Shown: positions 27,427-35,909 of the stretch, piece after piece
Numbering within the stretch: the stretch's first letter is position 1
How the letters are laid out: each line of letters begins with the position of its first letter
Origin: Dyella_A sp051962475
Lineage (GTDB): Bacteria > Pseudomonadota > Gammaproteobacteria > Xanthomonadales > Rhodanobacteraceae
NCBI RefSeq assembly: GCF_051962475.1
Contig: NZ_JBQCCF010000032.1
Location: 60,227 to 124,226, forward strand
Direction of reading: 5' to 3'
DNA length: 64,000 nucleotides
The notes under the pieces: model-generated
Databases searched by the model: none
Told to the model about the DNA's origin: nothing
The model's input: the letters and a program-made list of their open reading frames with translations, nothing else
Translations under genes and position numbers: made by a program

Positions 27427-28095
27427 ATGATCCGCACCGACTTCGATACCGACCAAGGCGCCGCTGTCTACACACCTCTGATCCTCAAGCTGTATGACTG
27501 GTGGGTGCTCGGGTTTTCCAACCGCTATGCCTGGCAGTGCTCCACACGCGCCGTGCTGCTGCCCTTTTTTCAACAACACGTGGGAAAGCGCCACCTCGAC
27601 GTGGGTGTCGGAACCGGGTTCTATCCGGCACATGCCCGCATGCCGGCGTCCAGCCATCTGAGCCTGCTCGATCTCAACCCGGACAGCCTTGATGCTGCGC
27701 AGCGTCGGCTCAAGCCGCGTGCGGTGCAGAAGATCCTGCATGACGTCATGGAACCGTTGCCGCCCCGTACGCCACACGGTTTCGATGCCATCTCGCTGTT
27801 CTATCTGCTGCATTGCCTGCCCGGCACCATGTCCGGCAAGGCGCAGGTCTTCGCCCATCTGAAATCGCACCTGGCTGCGCAAGGCGTGCTCTACGGCGCC
27901 ACGATCCTGGGCGACGAAGCGCGGCATAACCGGCTGGGCCGCCGGCTGATGGCGCTCTACAACCGCAAGGGCATCTTCGGGAACCGCGGCGACACGCGCG
28001 CAGAACTGCACCAGGGGCTGAGCCTGCATTTTGCCGACGTGCGCATCCGGGAGGTGGGCCAGGTGGCCCTGTTCGAGGCACGTCAGCCCATCTAG
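27427..28095 (+). CDS. Class I SAM-dependent methyltransferase
   Basis: A 222-residue methyltransferase. Motif I is in RHLDVGVGTGFYPAH, followed by LSLLDLNPDSL (acidic residue for the ribose), and FDAISLFYLLHCLPG as motif IV-like. The C-terminal part includes YNRKGIFGNRGDTRAEL, seen in methyltransferases of unknown substrate that sit in small accessory clusters. The ATG at 27427 gives MIRTDFDTDQGAAVYTP; the longer frame from 27292 has a less likely N-terminus. A copy of the cluster's operator-like motif lies 77 bp upstream. A hairpin lies about 75 bp downstream of the stop, between this gene and the convergent hydrolase gene. Confidence 0.85.
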   Translation: MIRTDFDTDQGAAVYTPLILKLYDWWVLGFSNRYAWQCSTRAVLLPFFQQHVGKRHLDVGVGTGFYPAHARMPASSHLSLLDLNPDSLDAAQRRLKPRAVQKILHDVMEPLPPRTPHGFDAISLFYLLHCLPGTMSGKAQVFAHLKSHLAAQGVLYGATILGDEARHNRLGRRLMALYNRKGIFGNRGDTRAELHQGLSLHFADVRIREVGQVALFEARQPI

Positions 28096-28168
28096 GCAAA
28101 CCGCGTCCGCGAGGACTTGCCCAGCGCGCGAGGGGAGTGGTTGCACCTTTCGAAACGGGTAAAGCTAA

Positions 28169-28194
28169 GGGCGCTGACATTCCTGCCAGCGCCC
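28169..28194. terminator. Hairpin between convergent genes
   Basis: GGGCGCTG (28169-28176) and CAGCGCCC (28187-28194) form an 8-bp stem with a 10-nt loop between the methyltransferase (+) and hydrolase (-) stops. It could serve both transcripts; T-tracts are weak. Confidence 0.45.
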
Positions 28195-28260
28195 TCATCT
28201 TGAGATGGCCCGGACTCACACGACAGAACGCTTTCCCGGTCGAGTGATGCGCCAGCTGCC

Positions 28261-29073
28261 TTACTTCGACAGCGCGGCCGTTTCGATCAGCCGGGCGACG
28301 ACATCGGGGTGGGAGACCATCACCACATGGGACGCGCCTTTGATGACTTCCACATCCTTGGCATGGGCCCGCTTGGCCATGAAGGCCTGGGCGGCCGGTG
28401 GGATGTTGAGGTCGGCGGTGCCGTAGACGAACCACGAAGGGATGGTTTTCCATGCCGCCGAGGTGCTGGCCTCATGCAGTGCAGCGTCAGTGATGGGACG
28501 CTGGCCCACAGCCATCAGCTTCGCCTGCGCGGCCGGCACGTCGGCAGCGAACTGTGCGCGAAACTTGTCCTGGTCGATGTAGAGATCCTTGCCGCCGTCG
28601 GCCAGAGACACCGGAGGGGCCAGGGCGGGGCCCAAGGTGCTTCCCGGGAAGCGCCCGGCAAGCTCCGCCGCACTCTCGCCCACGTCCGGTGCGAAGGCGG
28701 CCACATAGACCAGGGCTTTGACGTTCTGCAGGCCGGTGGCGGCCTCGCTGATCACCGGCCCGCCGTAGGAATGTCCTACCAGCACGACCGGGCCGGAGAT
28801 GCTCCGGACCAGGCTGTTGACCTCGGCGGCATCGCCCTTGACGCTGCGCAGTTCGTTCGGTGCAGCGATCACTCGGTAACCATCCGACTGCAGATGCCGA
28901 ATGACGCCGTTCCAGCTCGAGGAGTCGGCAAAGGCGCCGTGCACGAGCACCACGGTAGGTTTATGCGAAGTTGAAGTGGCTGCGTGGACGACCAGCGGCG
29001 AACCTATCGCCATGACGGCAAGCGCGAGCGCGCCAGCCAGTGCGCTGCCGAGGCGCTTGGTTGAACGTTTCAT
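28261..29073 (-). CDS. Exported alpha/beta hydrolase
   Basis: A 270-residue hydrolase with a signal peptide (hydrophobic core ALAGALALAVMAIGSPLVV, cleavage near HAA). The mature enzyme begins KPTVVLVHGAFADSSSW (oxyanion loop), has the nucleophile elbow GHSYGG, an acid in YGTADLNIPP and His in GASHVVMVSHP. This is the pattern of a serine esterase/salicylate-esterase-like family common in clusters with Ohr and SDR genes. It is the last of seven minus-strand genes (34272 down to 28261) that probably form one operon or two. Substrate unknown. Confidence 0.88.
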   Translation of the reverse strand: MKRSTKRLGSALAGALALAVMAIGSPLVVHAATSTSHKPTVVLVHGAFADSSSWNGVIRHLQSDGYRVIAAPNELRSVKGDAAEVNSLVRSISGPVVLVGHSYGGPVISEAATGLQNVKALVYVAAFAPDVGESAAELAGRFPGSTLGPALAPPVSLADGGKDLYIDQDKFRAQFAADVPAAQAKLMAVGQRPITDAALHEASTSAAWKTIPSWFVYGTADLNIPPAAQAFMAKRAHAKDVEVIKGASHVVMVSHPDVVARLIETAALSK

Positions 29074-29148
29074 GGGTGTTTTCCTGTGTGGGCAAGGGAA
29101 TGAGTGAGGCGGAATCTCGTACTGGCCGGAGCGCCGAGAGGGCGCGCC

Positions 29149-29574
29149 TCAGACCAGATCGATGACAACGTCGATATTTCCGCGAGTGGCATGCGAGTAC
29201 GGGCATGCCTGATGCGCGCCATCGACGATCAGCCGGGCCTGGGTGCGGTCGAGACCGGGTAGGGACACGGCCAGCGTGACGGCGAGCCCGTAAGCGGTGT
29301 CGTTCTCCGTGCGTCCGAGCGAAACGCTGGCGTCGACGGCCATGCCCTGCGGCAGGGTGATCTTCTGCGCTGCCGCAACGATCTGCATGGCGCCCATGAA
29401 GCACGCCGAGTATCCGACGCCGAACAACTGCTCGGGGTTCGTGCCCGGTTTACCCGAGCCCGGCGGGCTCAGCCGCACATCGAGCGCACCATCACTGGAC
29501 GCGCCGGCGCCATCGCGCCCGCTGGTCGTATGGGTTTTCGCGGTGTAAAGCACTTTTTCCAACGGCCTGGTCAT
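29149..29574 (-). CDS. Organic hydroperoxide resistance protein (Ohr/OsmC)
   Basis: A 141-residue Ohr/OsmC-fold peroxidase. It starts MTRPLEKVLYTAKTHTTSGRDG and carries the two redox cysteines in YSACFMGAM and HQACPYSHAT, with the active-site Arg in TSGRDG. Ohr reduces organic hydroperoxides using dihydrolipoyl or other thiols. The ATG at 29574 has AAGGAGG upstream. It lies between an SDR gene and the exported hydrolase, within a detoxification gene set. A second, different Ohr gene is found at 44726-45139. Confidence 0.93.
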   Translation of the reverse strand: MTRPLEKVLYTAKTHTTSGRDGAGASSDGALDVRLSPPGSGKPGTNPEQLFGVGYSACFMGAMQIVAAAQKITLPQGMAVDASVSLGRTENDTAYGLAVTLAVSLPGLDRTQARLIVDGAHQACPYSHATRGNIDVVIDLV

Positions 29575-29690
29575 GCAAATCCTCCTTGGGGGTGATGTTC
29601 GTTTCTGGATCTCACTGGGGCGGTCGCGGTTGGTGCGGCGATGCCCTGAGGTCGATAGGCGCCAGGAAGGCGCCCTGGGCGCGATAGCGC

Positions 29691-30533
29691 TCATGCATCC
29701 GGGGATATGGGGAAATCGGTCGAGGCGCTGAGCTCGCGCCATTGCTCCAGCTCCGCCAGCTTGGCTCGATCGGCCTGCTCGATGATCTTCAGGGCATCAC
29801 TGCCCAACGGCAGGCGGAAAGGCGGCTGGGGCAGCGACGCCAACCGGACGATGGCTCGCCCCGCGCGCTGCGGATCGCCCGGCTGCCGACCGTCGTAGGC
29901 GCGCTGCGCCCGCGCGGTCGCGCCGACCACGGCGTCGTACTCCGGGCGGCCCTCCCGCAACGATGTCGAGCTGCCCGCGAAATCGGTGCGGAATCCACCC
30001 GGCTCGATCACGCTGACGTGCACGCCGATCAGCGCCATTTCCCGGGCCAGCGATTCGGAGAATCCCTCCACGGCCCACTTCGCCGCCGAATACGGCGCCC
30101 GACCGGGCGCACCGATCCGACCACCCACCGACGAGAACTGGATGATGTGTCCGGTGCGCTGGTTGCGCATCACGGGGATCGTCGCCTTGGTCATGATGAT
30201 CGTGCCGAACAGGTTGGTGTCGATCTGCCGTCGGAAATCCTCCAGCGGGGTGTCTTCCACCGAATCGACATTGCCGTAGCCGGCGTTATTGACCAGCACA
30301 TCCAGGCCGCCGAACACCTGCACGGCCAGCTCAATCGCTCGATCGGCAGCAACCACGTCGGTGACATCCAGGGCGGCCACGCGCACCGCGTCGCCGTAGC
30401 GTTGGACAAGATCGTTCAGCGTCGAAGGATCGCGCGCCGTGGCCACCAGGCGGTGGCCGGCCTCGAGCACCGCCTCGGCGAGCGCACGGCCGAGGCCGCG
30501 GGAACAGCCGGTGATGAGCCATCGCTGTGACAT
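29691..30533 (-). CDS. SDR family oxidoreductase
   Basis: A 280-residue classical SDR. It has the nucleotide motif WLITGCSRGLGRALAEAVL near the N-terminus, VLVNNAGYGN, and catalytic Ser...Tyr-x3-Lys in QFSSVGGRIGAPGRAPYSAAKWAVEG (split across short blocks: IQFSSVGG, PYSAAKW). The later FSESLAREMALIGVHVSVIEPG and FRTDFAG match the family of oxidoreductases often annotated only as SDR. Start at 30533 (MSQRWLITG) is the first ATG after a CTCC-rich ribosome-binding-like stretch. It sits in the minus-strand run between the cytochrome-like gene and Ohr. Substrate not predictable. Confidence 0.88.
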   Translation of the reverse strand: MSQRWLITGCSRGLGRALAEAVLEAGHRLVATARDPSTLNDLVQRYGDAVRVAALDVTDVVAADRAIELAVQVFGGLDVLVNNAGYGNVDSVEDTPLEDFRRQIDTNLFGTIIMTKATIPVMRNQRTGHIIQFSSVGGRIGAPGRAPYSAAKWAVEGFSESLAREMALIGVHVSVIEPGGFRTDFAGSSTSLREGRPEYDAVVGATARAQRAYDGRQPGDPQRAGRAIVRLASLPQPPFRLPLGSDALKIIEQADRAKLAELEQWRELSASTDFPISPDA

Positions 30534-30577
30534 GTCATTTCCTCCAGCAAAAAGTGGTGCGGGCGAAGCCCGCGGGG

Positions 30578-31090
30578 TCAGGGAGCCCAGCGGGTGAACA
30601 CCCGGCCGTGGTCTTTCACCCGCGCCTGATGGCAGGCGAAGCAGGTGCGATGCTGTGCTTCGTCGGCTGGCTTGCCGTTGATGAAGCGGCCGAAGCCCCA
30701 GCCGCCGGTGGCCGCGTATTTCCTGGAGTCCTTGACCATGAACTGCACCGTGGTCGCAGCACCCGGGATCGACGCCGGCTCGAACTCAGGCGACGGCACG
30801 TGCTTCCACGCCAACTTCGCCAGCACCGCGCCATCGGGGAATGGCAGCGTGCCATTGCGATAGGCCTGGACCGCCACCGGATTGCCGAGCACGACACGTA
30901 GTTCGTCCAGCGGCGGCGCCTCGTGCGCCGGCGCAATAAGCTCCCAGCTGCGATAGCCGTTGGGAATGGTGACCCCGTAGATGGGCGAAGCAGACCCGGC
31001 TTCCATGCCGTCTGCGCGGACAACCAGTGCGGCGGCCAGGGCGCAGGAGGCGATGGCTACCGCGAGGGCGGCGAGGTGAATGGGCTTCAT
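30578..31090 (-). CDS. Cytochrome P460-like exported protein
   Basis: A 170-residue exported protein. A signal peptide (MKPIHLAALAVAIASCALAAALVV) precedes a mature beta-rich domain with NGYRSWELIAPAHEA, FMVKDSRKYAATGGWGFGRF and the single haem-attachment motif CxxCH in TCFACHQAR near the C-terminus. This matches the cytochrome P460 family, whose best-known members oxidise hydroxylamine; most homologues have unknown electron donors or acceptors. It lies 24 bp after the alpha/beta hydrolase gene in the same direction. The haem motif makes the periplasm its site of action. Confidence 0.85.
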   Translation of the reverse strand: MKPIHLAALAVAIASCALAAALVVRADGMEAGSASPIYGVTIPNGYRSWELIAPAHEAPPLDELRVVLGNPVAVQAYRNGTLPFPDGAVLAKLAWKHVPSPEFEPASIPGAATTVQFMVKDSRKYAATGGWGFGRFINGKPADEAQHRTCFACHQARVKDHGRVFTRWAP

Positions 31091-31114
31091 GGCGGATCGC
31101 CTCAGCAGGGCAGG

Positions 31115-32164
31115 TCACAGGTGATCGGCGTCGATCACCGCCTGGGTGAACGCCTGGGGCGCTTCCTGCGGCAGGTTGTGGCCGATGCCGCCGGTGATGA
31201 GTCGGTACGCGTACTTGCCGGTGAATCGCTTGGCGTAAGCTGCTTCAGGCGGATGCGGCGCGCCATTGGCATCGCCTTCCATGGTGATGGTGGGCACGGT
31301 GATCGAGGGGAACGCCGCCAGCCGCTTTTCCAGCGCCGCATAACGCGGCTCGCCCTGCGCCAGACCCAGTCGCCAGCGATAGTTGTGGATCACGATGGCG
31401 ACCTGATCGGGGTTGTCCAGCGCCGCGGCGCTGCGCGCGAACGTGGCCTCGTCGAATGTCCACTGCGGGGAAGCCAGCTTCCAGATCAGCCGGGCGAAAT
31501 CGTGGCGGTACTTCGCGTAGCCATCACGGCCGCGGTCGGTCGCAAAGTAGTACTGGTACCACCACTGCAACTCGGCGCTGGGCGGCAGCGGGGTCTTGCC
31601 CGAGGCCTGGCTGCCGATCAGGTAGCCGCTCACCGACACCAGCGCCCGGACGCGCTCCGGCCACAATGCCGCCACGATATCGGCCGTGCGCGCACCCCAG
31701 TCGAATCCGGCCAGCTCGGCGCGGGGAATCTTCAGTGCATCCATGAAGTCGATGACGTCCTGCGCCAGCGCGGCGGGCTCGGCGTTGCGCATGGTTTTGG
31801 CGGAAAGAAACCGCGTATCGCCGTAACCGCGCGCGTAGGGCACCAGCACGCGATAGCCCTTTGCTGCGAGCATGGGAGCCACGCGCTCATAGCTGTGGAT
31901 GTCGTACGGCCAGCCGTGAAGAAGGATCACCACCGGACCGTCGGCAGGGCCCAGCTCCGCGTAGGCGACGTCTAACACGCCAGCGCGGACATGCTTGAGT
32001 GGACCGAGCGCGTCGGAGGCGGTTCCGGGGGGAGCGACAGCGGGTCTCGACGTAGCTTCAGCAGAGCCGATGAGACCGACGCTTGCAGCGCAGGCAAGCA
32101 TTGCCGTGCCGAGCAGTCGGCGCGATGCGCCGCCGATGGCTTTTTTCAGCGGATGGGTTTTCAT
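31115..32164 (-). CDS. Exported epoxide-hydrolase-like alpha/beta hydrolase
   Basis: A 349-residue hydrolase with an N-terminal signal region (KKAIGGASRRLLGTAMLACAASVGLIG), possibly Tat-like because of the paired Arg. The mature enzyme has the oxyanion motif LLHGWPYDIHSYE, the nucleophile Asp in LAGFDWGARTAD, an acidic residue in MEGDANG and the catalytic His in GIGHNLPQE. An Asp nucleophile points to epoxide hydrolase or haloalkane dehalogenase chemistry rather than an esterase. Its neighbours upstream are a DUF308-like membrane protein and a second epoxide hydrolase. Substrate unknown. Confidence 0.85.
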   Translation of the reverse strand: MKTHPLKKAIGGASRRLLGTAMLACAASVGLIGSAEATSRPAVAPPGTASDALGPLKHVRAGVLDVAYAELGPADGPVVILLHGWPYDIHSYERVAPMLAAKGYRVLVPYARGYGDTRFLSAKTMRNAEPAALAQDVIDFMDALKIPRAELAGFDWGARTADIVAALWPERVRALVSVSGYLIGSQASGKTPLPPSAELQWWYQYYFATDRGRDGYAKYRHDFARLIWKLASPQWTFDEATFARSAAALDNPDQVAIVIHNYRWRLGLAQGEPRYAALEKRLAAFPSITVPTITMEGDANGAPHPPEAAYAKRFTGKYAYRLITGGIGHNLPQEAPQAFTQAVIDADHL

Positions 32165-32253
32165 GGCGCGTCTCCGTTTCGGGCGATTCGCCCGATGGCG
32201 GGCTCATTCGAGCCGTAGGCAGGGAAGGGGATCTGGCGGGACGCCGGCTTCGA

Positions 32254-32865
32254 TCAGCGAGCCAGCCAGGCGCGCTGCAGGCGGCGCGCACGCCAACCGA
32301 GCAGACACGCTTGAATGATGAAAAAGACACCGCCGCCGGTGGCATACACGGGCAACATGTCGAGCGTGGGCCTGGCGCCGGTGGCCTGGACGACATAGAC
32401 AAAGCCGACCAGAAAAGAGAGGCCGCCGGCGATCAGCATCGGCCACTGGCTGCCCAGCCCCGTGCTGCGGCGCTCCAGCCCAAGCAGCAACTGCGCCGCA
32501 CCGGAAGCCGCAGCCCATGCGCCGAATACCACTAGAACCGGAGTCACGCCGCTCAGCGCTACCAGACCCAGTGCGATGGCCGCAGCGGTGCTCAGCAGAC
32601 CGTTGAATCCCGTCACCCGCCGATCGGCCTGCGCCGCAGTGGTGCGATAGTCGATCAGGCAGGACACCGCATCGATCAGCGGATAGGCGACCAGCAGCGC
32701 GATCGCCGTGGCGTCGAGCTGCTGGTGTGCCTGGCGGAAGGCCACTGCCCAGAGGACGGCCAACAGGCCGCGCGTGAGATGCAGCCGCACCAGGGAGGAC
32801 TGCTCGCGGCGCAGCGCGCGCCCGCCTGCGTTCGGCTCGTTTGCGTGCAAGGTTTGTCGGGTCAT
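32254..32865 (-). CDS. HdeD/DUF308-like membrane protein
   Basis: A 203-residue integral membrane protein with about six hydrophobic segments (for example LHLTRGLLAVLWAVAF, ATAIALLVAYPLIDAV, LLSTAAAIALGLVAL, PVLVVFGAWAAASGAAQLLL, PMLIAGGLSFLVGFVYVV and GGVFFIIQACLLGW). The repeat of three two-helix units resembles HdeD/DUF308 proteins, linked in E. coli to acid stress. The N-terminus is charged. It lies between two hydrolase genes in the minus-strand run. The family call is by pattern and moderate. Confidence 0.65.
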   Translation of the reverse strand: MTRQTLHANEPNAGGRALRREQSSLVRLHLTRGLLAVLWAVAFRQAHQQLDATAIALLVAYPLIDAVSCLIDYRTTAAQADRRVTGFNGLLSTAAAIALGLVALSGVTPVLVVFGAWAAASGAAQLLLGLERRSTGLGSQWPMLIAGGLSFLVGFVYVVQATGARPTLDMLPVYATGGGVFFIIQACLLGWRARRLQRAWLAR

Positions 32866-32904
32866 CGTGATTCTCCTGGAGCAATGCGGGGGCGTCGTGC
32901 GGGC

Positions 32905-34272
32905 TCAACGACCCGCGGCAGGACTCGCCTGATGGGTCAGCTGGGCGCGCAGTGGGCGGAAGGCGGCGCGCAGTTCTTCGGCAAACAGCTGCGGCTGCTC
33001 CCACGCGGCGAAGTGGCCGCCGCGGCTCGCCTGATGGAAGTAGTAGAGCGACGGGTACGCCTTCCGGGTCCAGCTTTCCGGCGCGCGATAGATCTCCCCG
33101 GGGAACACCGTGACGGCGACGGGCACCTTGATCGTCGAGGTGCGCTGCGCCTCGGCACTGAAATTGTTGTTGTTGTTTTCCCAGTAGAAGCGCGCGGACG
33201 ACGCCCCCGTGTTCGTCACCCAGTACAAGGTGATGTCGTCCAGTACACCATCGCGACCGAGCACGCGCTCCGGATCGCCGTCGCTGTCGGTCCACGCGGC
33301 GATCTTCTCGAACATCCACGCAGCGAGACCGGCAGGCGAATCGGCCAGCGCATAGCCCAGAGTCTGCGGCCGGGTCACCATCATTGCGCCATACGCGGCA
33401 TTCCGGCCGAAGAAGGTGCTCAGTTGGGTGTAGGCGCGCCGCTCGTCGCCGGACAGGCTCAGTGGTGCCCGCTTGCCGCTGTTGATGCCGTCGACCAGGG
33501 CCGCGGGAACGGTGGCGGGCATGTTGAGATGGATACCCAGCAAGCCCGGAGGCGCTTGCCGGGCCAGCGCGTCGGAGATGACCGAGCCGTGGTCGCCGCC
33601 CTGGGATACGTACTGCGTGTATCCCAGCCGCTTCATCAATACGTCCCAGGCCCTGGCCACGCGTTCCGGGTTCCAGCCCGGTTCGGTCGGCTTGCCGGAG
33701 AAGCCGTAGCCGGGAATGGCGGGAATCACCACGTCAAACGCATCCTCGGCGCGGCCACCAAAGGCGACCGGATCGGTCAATGGGCCGATCGCCTTGATGA
33801 ACTCCAGCGGCGAGCCCGGCCAGCCGTGCGTGAGGATCAGCGGCATGGCATGCGGCTCGCGCGAACGCACGTGGATGAACTGGATGTCCACCCCATCGAT
33901 GGCCGTCACGAACTCGGGCAGGGCATTCAGCCTCGCCTCCACCTTGCGCCAGTCGTAAGCCGTGCCCCAGTACGCCAACAACGACTGCATGGTGTGCAGC
34001 GGCACGCCCTGCGAGATGTCCCGCACCGTTTCGCGATCCGGCAGGCGGGTCGCCGCGATGCGTCGCCGCAGGTCGTCCAACTGCGCCTGCGGCACGTGGA
34101 TATGGAAGGGGCAGATGCGCGCTTGCGTTGCGGTAGACCGGCACGCGGCAGTCGATGGCACAGAGGCGGCCATTGTCTGGCTCATGGCCGCCAGCGGCAG
34201 CAACCAGGCCAAGGCGATGGCGGGTAGACGCCGCTGGCAGCAGAGCGATAACACGTTGACTGGCGACATCAT
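32905..34272 (-). CDS. Exported epoxide hydrolase with EHN domain
   Basis: A 455-residue protein. After an N-terminal signal peptide (LPAIALAWLLPLAAMSQTMAA) comes an epoxide-hydrolase N-terminal (EHN) domain with FHIHVPQAQLDDLRRRIAATR and a WRKVEARLNALPEF block. The alpha/beta core follows: LTHGWPGSPLEFI, the nucleophile Asp in SQGGDHGSVISD, and a catalytic His in SRGGHFAAWEQP near the C-terminus. Two consecutive ATGs (34272, 34269) follow CGGAGAT; either may be used. It is the first gene of the long minus-strand run. An operator-like site (34361-34378) lies 88 bp upstream, pointing toward it. Confidence 0.9.
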   Translation of the reverse strand: MMSPVNVLSLCCQRRLPAIALAWLLPLAAMSQTMAASVPSTAACRSTATQARICPFHIHVPQAQLDDLRRRIAATRLPDRETVRDISQGVPLHTMQSLLAYWGTAYDWRKVEARLNALPEFVTAIDGVDIQFIHVRSREPHAMPLILTHGWPGSPLEFIKAIGPLTDPVAFGGRAEDAFDVVIPAIPGYGFSGKPTEPGWNPERVARAWDVLMKRLGYTQYVSQGGDHGSVISDALARQAPPGLLGIHLNMPATVPAALVDGINSGKRAPLSLSGDERRAYTQLSTFFGRNAAYGAMMVTRPQTLGYALADSPAGLAAWMFEKIAAWTDSDGDPERVLGRDGVLDDITLYWVTNTGASSARFYWENNNNNFSAEAQRTSTIKVPVAVTVFPGEIYRAPESWTRKAYPSLYYFHQASRGGHFAAWEQPQLFAEELRAAFRPLRAQLTHQASPAAGR

Positions 34273-34360
34273 CGATCTCCGGTAGGGCGCCAGTCGCGGC
34301 GCCTTGCGGCACGCACGGCTGGCGATGCGAAGCGATCTCACCAGAGCGATGAGCAGCGGA

Positions 34361-34378
34361 CGATTGCACGATGGTGTC
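34361..34378 (-). promoter_or_regulatory. Operator-like motif, site A1
   Basis: On the minus strand it reads GACACCATCGTGCAATCG, 15 of 18 with the shared motif, and points to the epoxide hydrolase gene. Next to it CGATACCTTGGTATCG (34382-34397) forms a 7-2-7 inverted repeat of the GATACC half. Confidence 0.65.
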
Positions 34379-34437
34379 GGTCGATACCTTGGTATCGGTG
34401 CATGCCGATCGCGGATGGCCATCCGGAAGGGACGATG

Positions 34438-34455
34438 CATACCTTGGTGCAATCG
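34438..34455 (+). promoter_or_regulatory. Operator-like motif, site A2
   Basis: CATACCTTGGTGCAATCG differs from the shared motif only at its first base. It points rightward to the broken patatin-like gene, 135 bp away. With A1 it gives this divergent region one outward-facing site per gene. Confidence 0.65.
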
Positions 34456-34590
34456 CCAGTGGGTGCGGGATCGGCTGTGATATGGCGCGCGCCTGTGCTG
34501 CCACGACGCCGGCTTTCGACCCCGGGAAGAACCTGTGCCTGGCAGCTTGCGAATGGGGTGCACACCTCTCGCCTCCGTCGGAGAACCACG

Positions 34591-34841
34591 ATGCGAAGTG
34601 GAACGATGCTGTCGGTACTGGCGGCGCTCCTGCTGGCCGGTTGCCAGACTGCGTCACGCCGTGATGCGCCGCCTCACCTGATCGACGCAGCTGCGCCGGA
34701 CGGCTTTCCCGCCAGCGTGAGGCTGGTAACCACCGATAGGCTCACGTTCCAGCAGTGTTGCCGGCGATCGACGCCGGCTTGCTGAAGGCCGCGCAGGGGC
34801 GGCCGATTCATATCCTCGCGCTCTCGGGCGGCGGCTCGTGA
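34591..34841 (+). pseudogene. Patatin-like lipoprotein gene, frameshifted and truncated
   Basis: From ATG 34591 (GGAGAA upstream) the frame encodes a lipoprotein signal, MRSGTMLSVLAALLLAGC with lipobox LAGC, then QTASRRDAPPHL and ...RLTF, and soon ends at 34785 in an unrelated tail. From about 34755 another frame continues with VLPAIDAGLLKAAQGRPIHI then LALSGGGS before a stop at 34839. LALSGGGxxG is the oxyanion-hole motif that opens patatin phospholipase domains. Only the start of the domain survives; the GxSxG and DGG catalytic parts are absent downstream. So this is a remnant, with a frameshift and deletion of the rest. Confidence 0.7.
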
Positions 34842-34897
34842 GGGGAGGAGTACGGCCCGGCGGAGTGCGCTCGACGCATCGAGGGGAGGGGGCTCAC

Positions 34898-35779
34898 TCA
34901 GAGCACCGCCGGGCCACTGCCTGGGTAATCGGTGCGGCCAGCCGTGGCCCGGCCGGCCTCCAGTTCGGCCAGCAGCATGCTCAGCTTGGTCTGGATCCTG
35001 CGCTGGGCATCACTGCCCATCACGATCCAGTGGCGCCCGGAGGGGGTGAGCACTTCCTCGCGCAGGGCTGCCGCCACGCGTACCGGGTCGCCGGGAAACA
35101 TCTCGGGGGTGAGCTTGGCGAGGAGTTCGCGGAACGCGCCTGAACTGGCTGCGTAATCGTCGATCGGGTGACCGGAGAATGTCGTGCGATGTTCGATGCC
35201 GGTACGCACCGAGCCCGGCTCGGCCAAGAAGGCACGCAGGCCGAGCGGCTCGATCTCCTGCCAGAGGGCTTCGGTCAAACCTTCGAGCGCGAACTTGCTG
35301 GACGAGTAATAGCCGTTGGCCGGCAGGCTGGCGAGCCCGTCCATGGAGGACACGTTGACGATGGTGCCGCTGCGACGCTTGCGCATGCCTGGCAACACCA
35401 GGCGGATCATGCCCACCGCGCCGAAGAAGTTCACCTCGAACTGCGCGCGGTAGTCATCTTCGCGCTGTTCCTCGACGGCACCGAGGAAGTCGATGGCCGC
35501 ATTGTTTACCAGCACATCGATGGCGCCGAAGTGGGTGAGGGCTCGATCGACGGCATCGATCCGCTGCAACGGATCGGTGACGTCCAGCTCCAGAGCGAGC
35601 GCGGAGCGGGGGTGGCGTGCCGCCAGCGCTTCCATGCCAGACAGGGTGGGTGCGGTCAGAACGACCTGGTCGCCGTGGCGCAGTACGCATTCGGCCAGCG
35701 CATGGCCCAGCCCGCTGGAGGCGCCGGTGATGAGCCAAGTGCGCAGCGGCGCAAGGCTCGGTCCATTTTCTCTAGTCAT
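34898..35779 (-). CDS. SDR family oxidoreductase
   Basis: A 293-residue classical SDR beginning MTRENGPSLAPLRTWLITGASSGLGHAL, with LELDVTD, VLVNNAAIDFLG, Ser in VNVSSMDGLAS, and Tyr-x3-Lys in GYYSSSKFALEG. It resembles the SDR at 29691-30533 in size and in the FALEGLTEALWQEIEPLG segment; both are of the group with an extended C-terminus. It is transcribed leftward, 130 bp after the redoxin-like gene, and probably belongs to the same transcript. The ATG at 35779 is chosen over the longer frame from 35842. Substrate unknown. Confidence 0.88.
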   Translation of the reverse strand: MTRENGPSLAPLRTWLITGASSGLGHALAECVLRHGDQVVLTAPTLSGMEALAARHPRSALALELDVTDPLQRIDAVDRALTHFGAIDVLVNNAAIDFLGAVEEQREDDYRAQFEVNFFGAVGMIRLVLPGMRKRRSGTIVNVSSMDGLASLPANGYYSSSKFALEGLTEALWQEIEPLGLRAFLAEPGSVRTGIEHRTTFSGHPIDDYAASSGAFRELLAKLTPEMFPGDPVRVAAALREEVLTPSGRHWIVMGSDAQRRIQTKLSMLLAELEAGRATAGRTDYPGSGPAVL

Positions 35780-35909
35780 GACATGTCTCTTGCAGGGGAG
35801 ATGGCGCCGGCCCAGGCGCACCGATGGCGCCTCCGCTCGCACCGTTGGATAGTTGGGTGGAGGTTCGGGCGCGTTGAGCCGTGGCCGGGGGGAGCAGCGG
35901 TGTGCCTGG

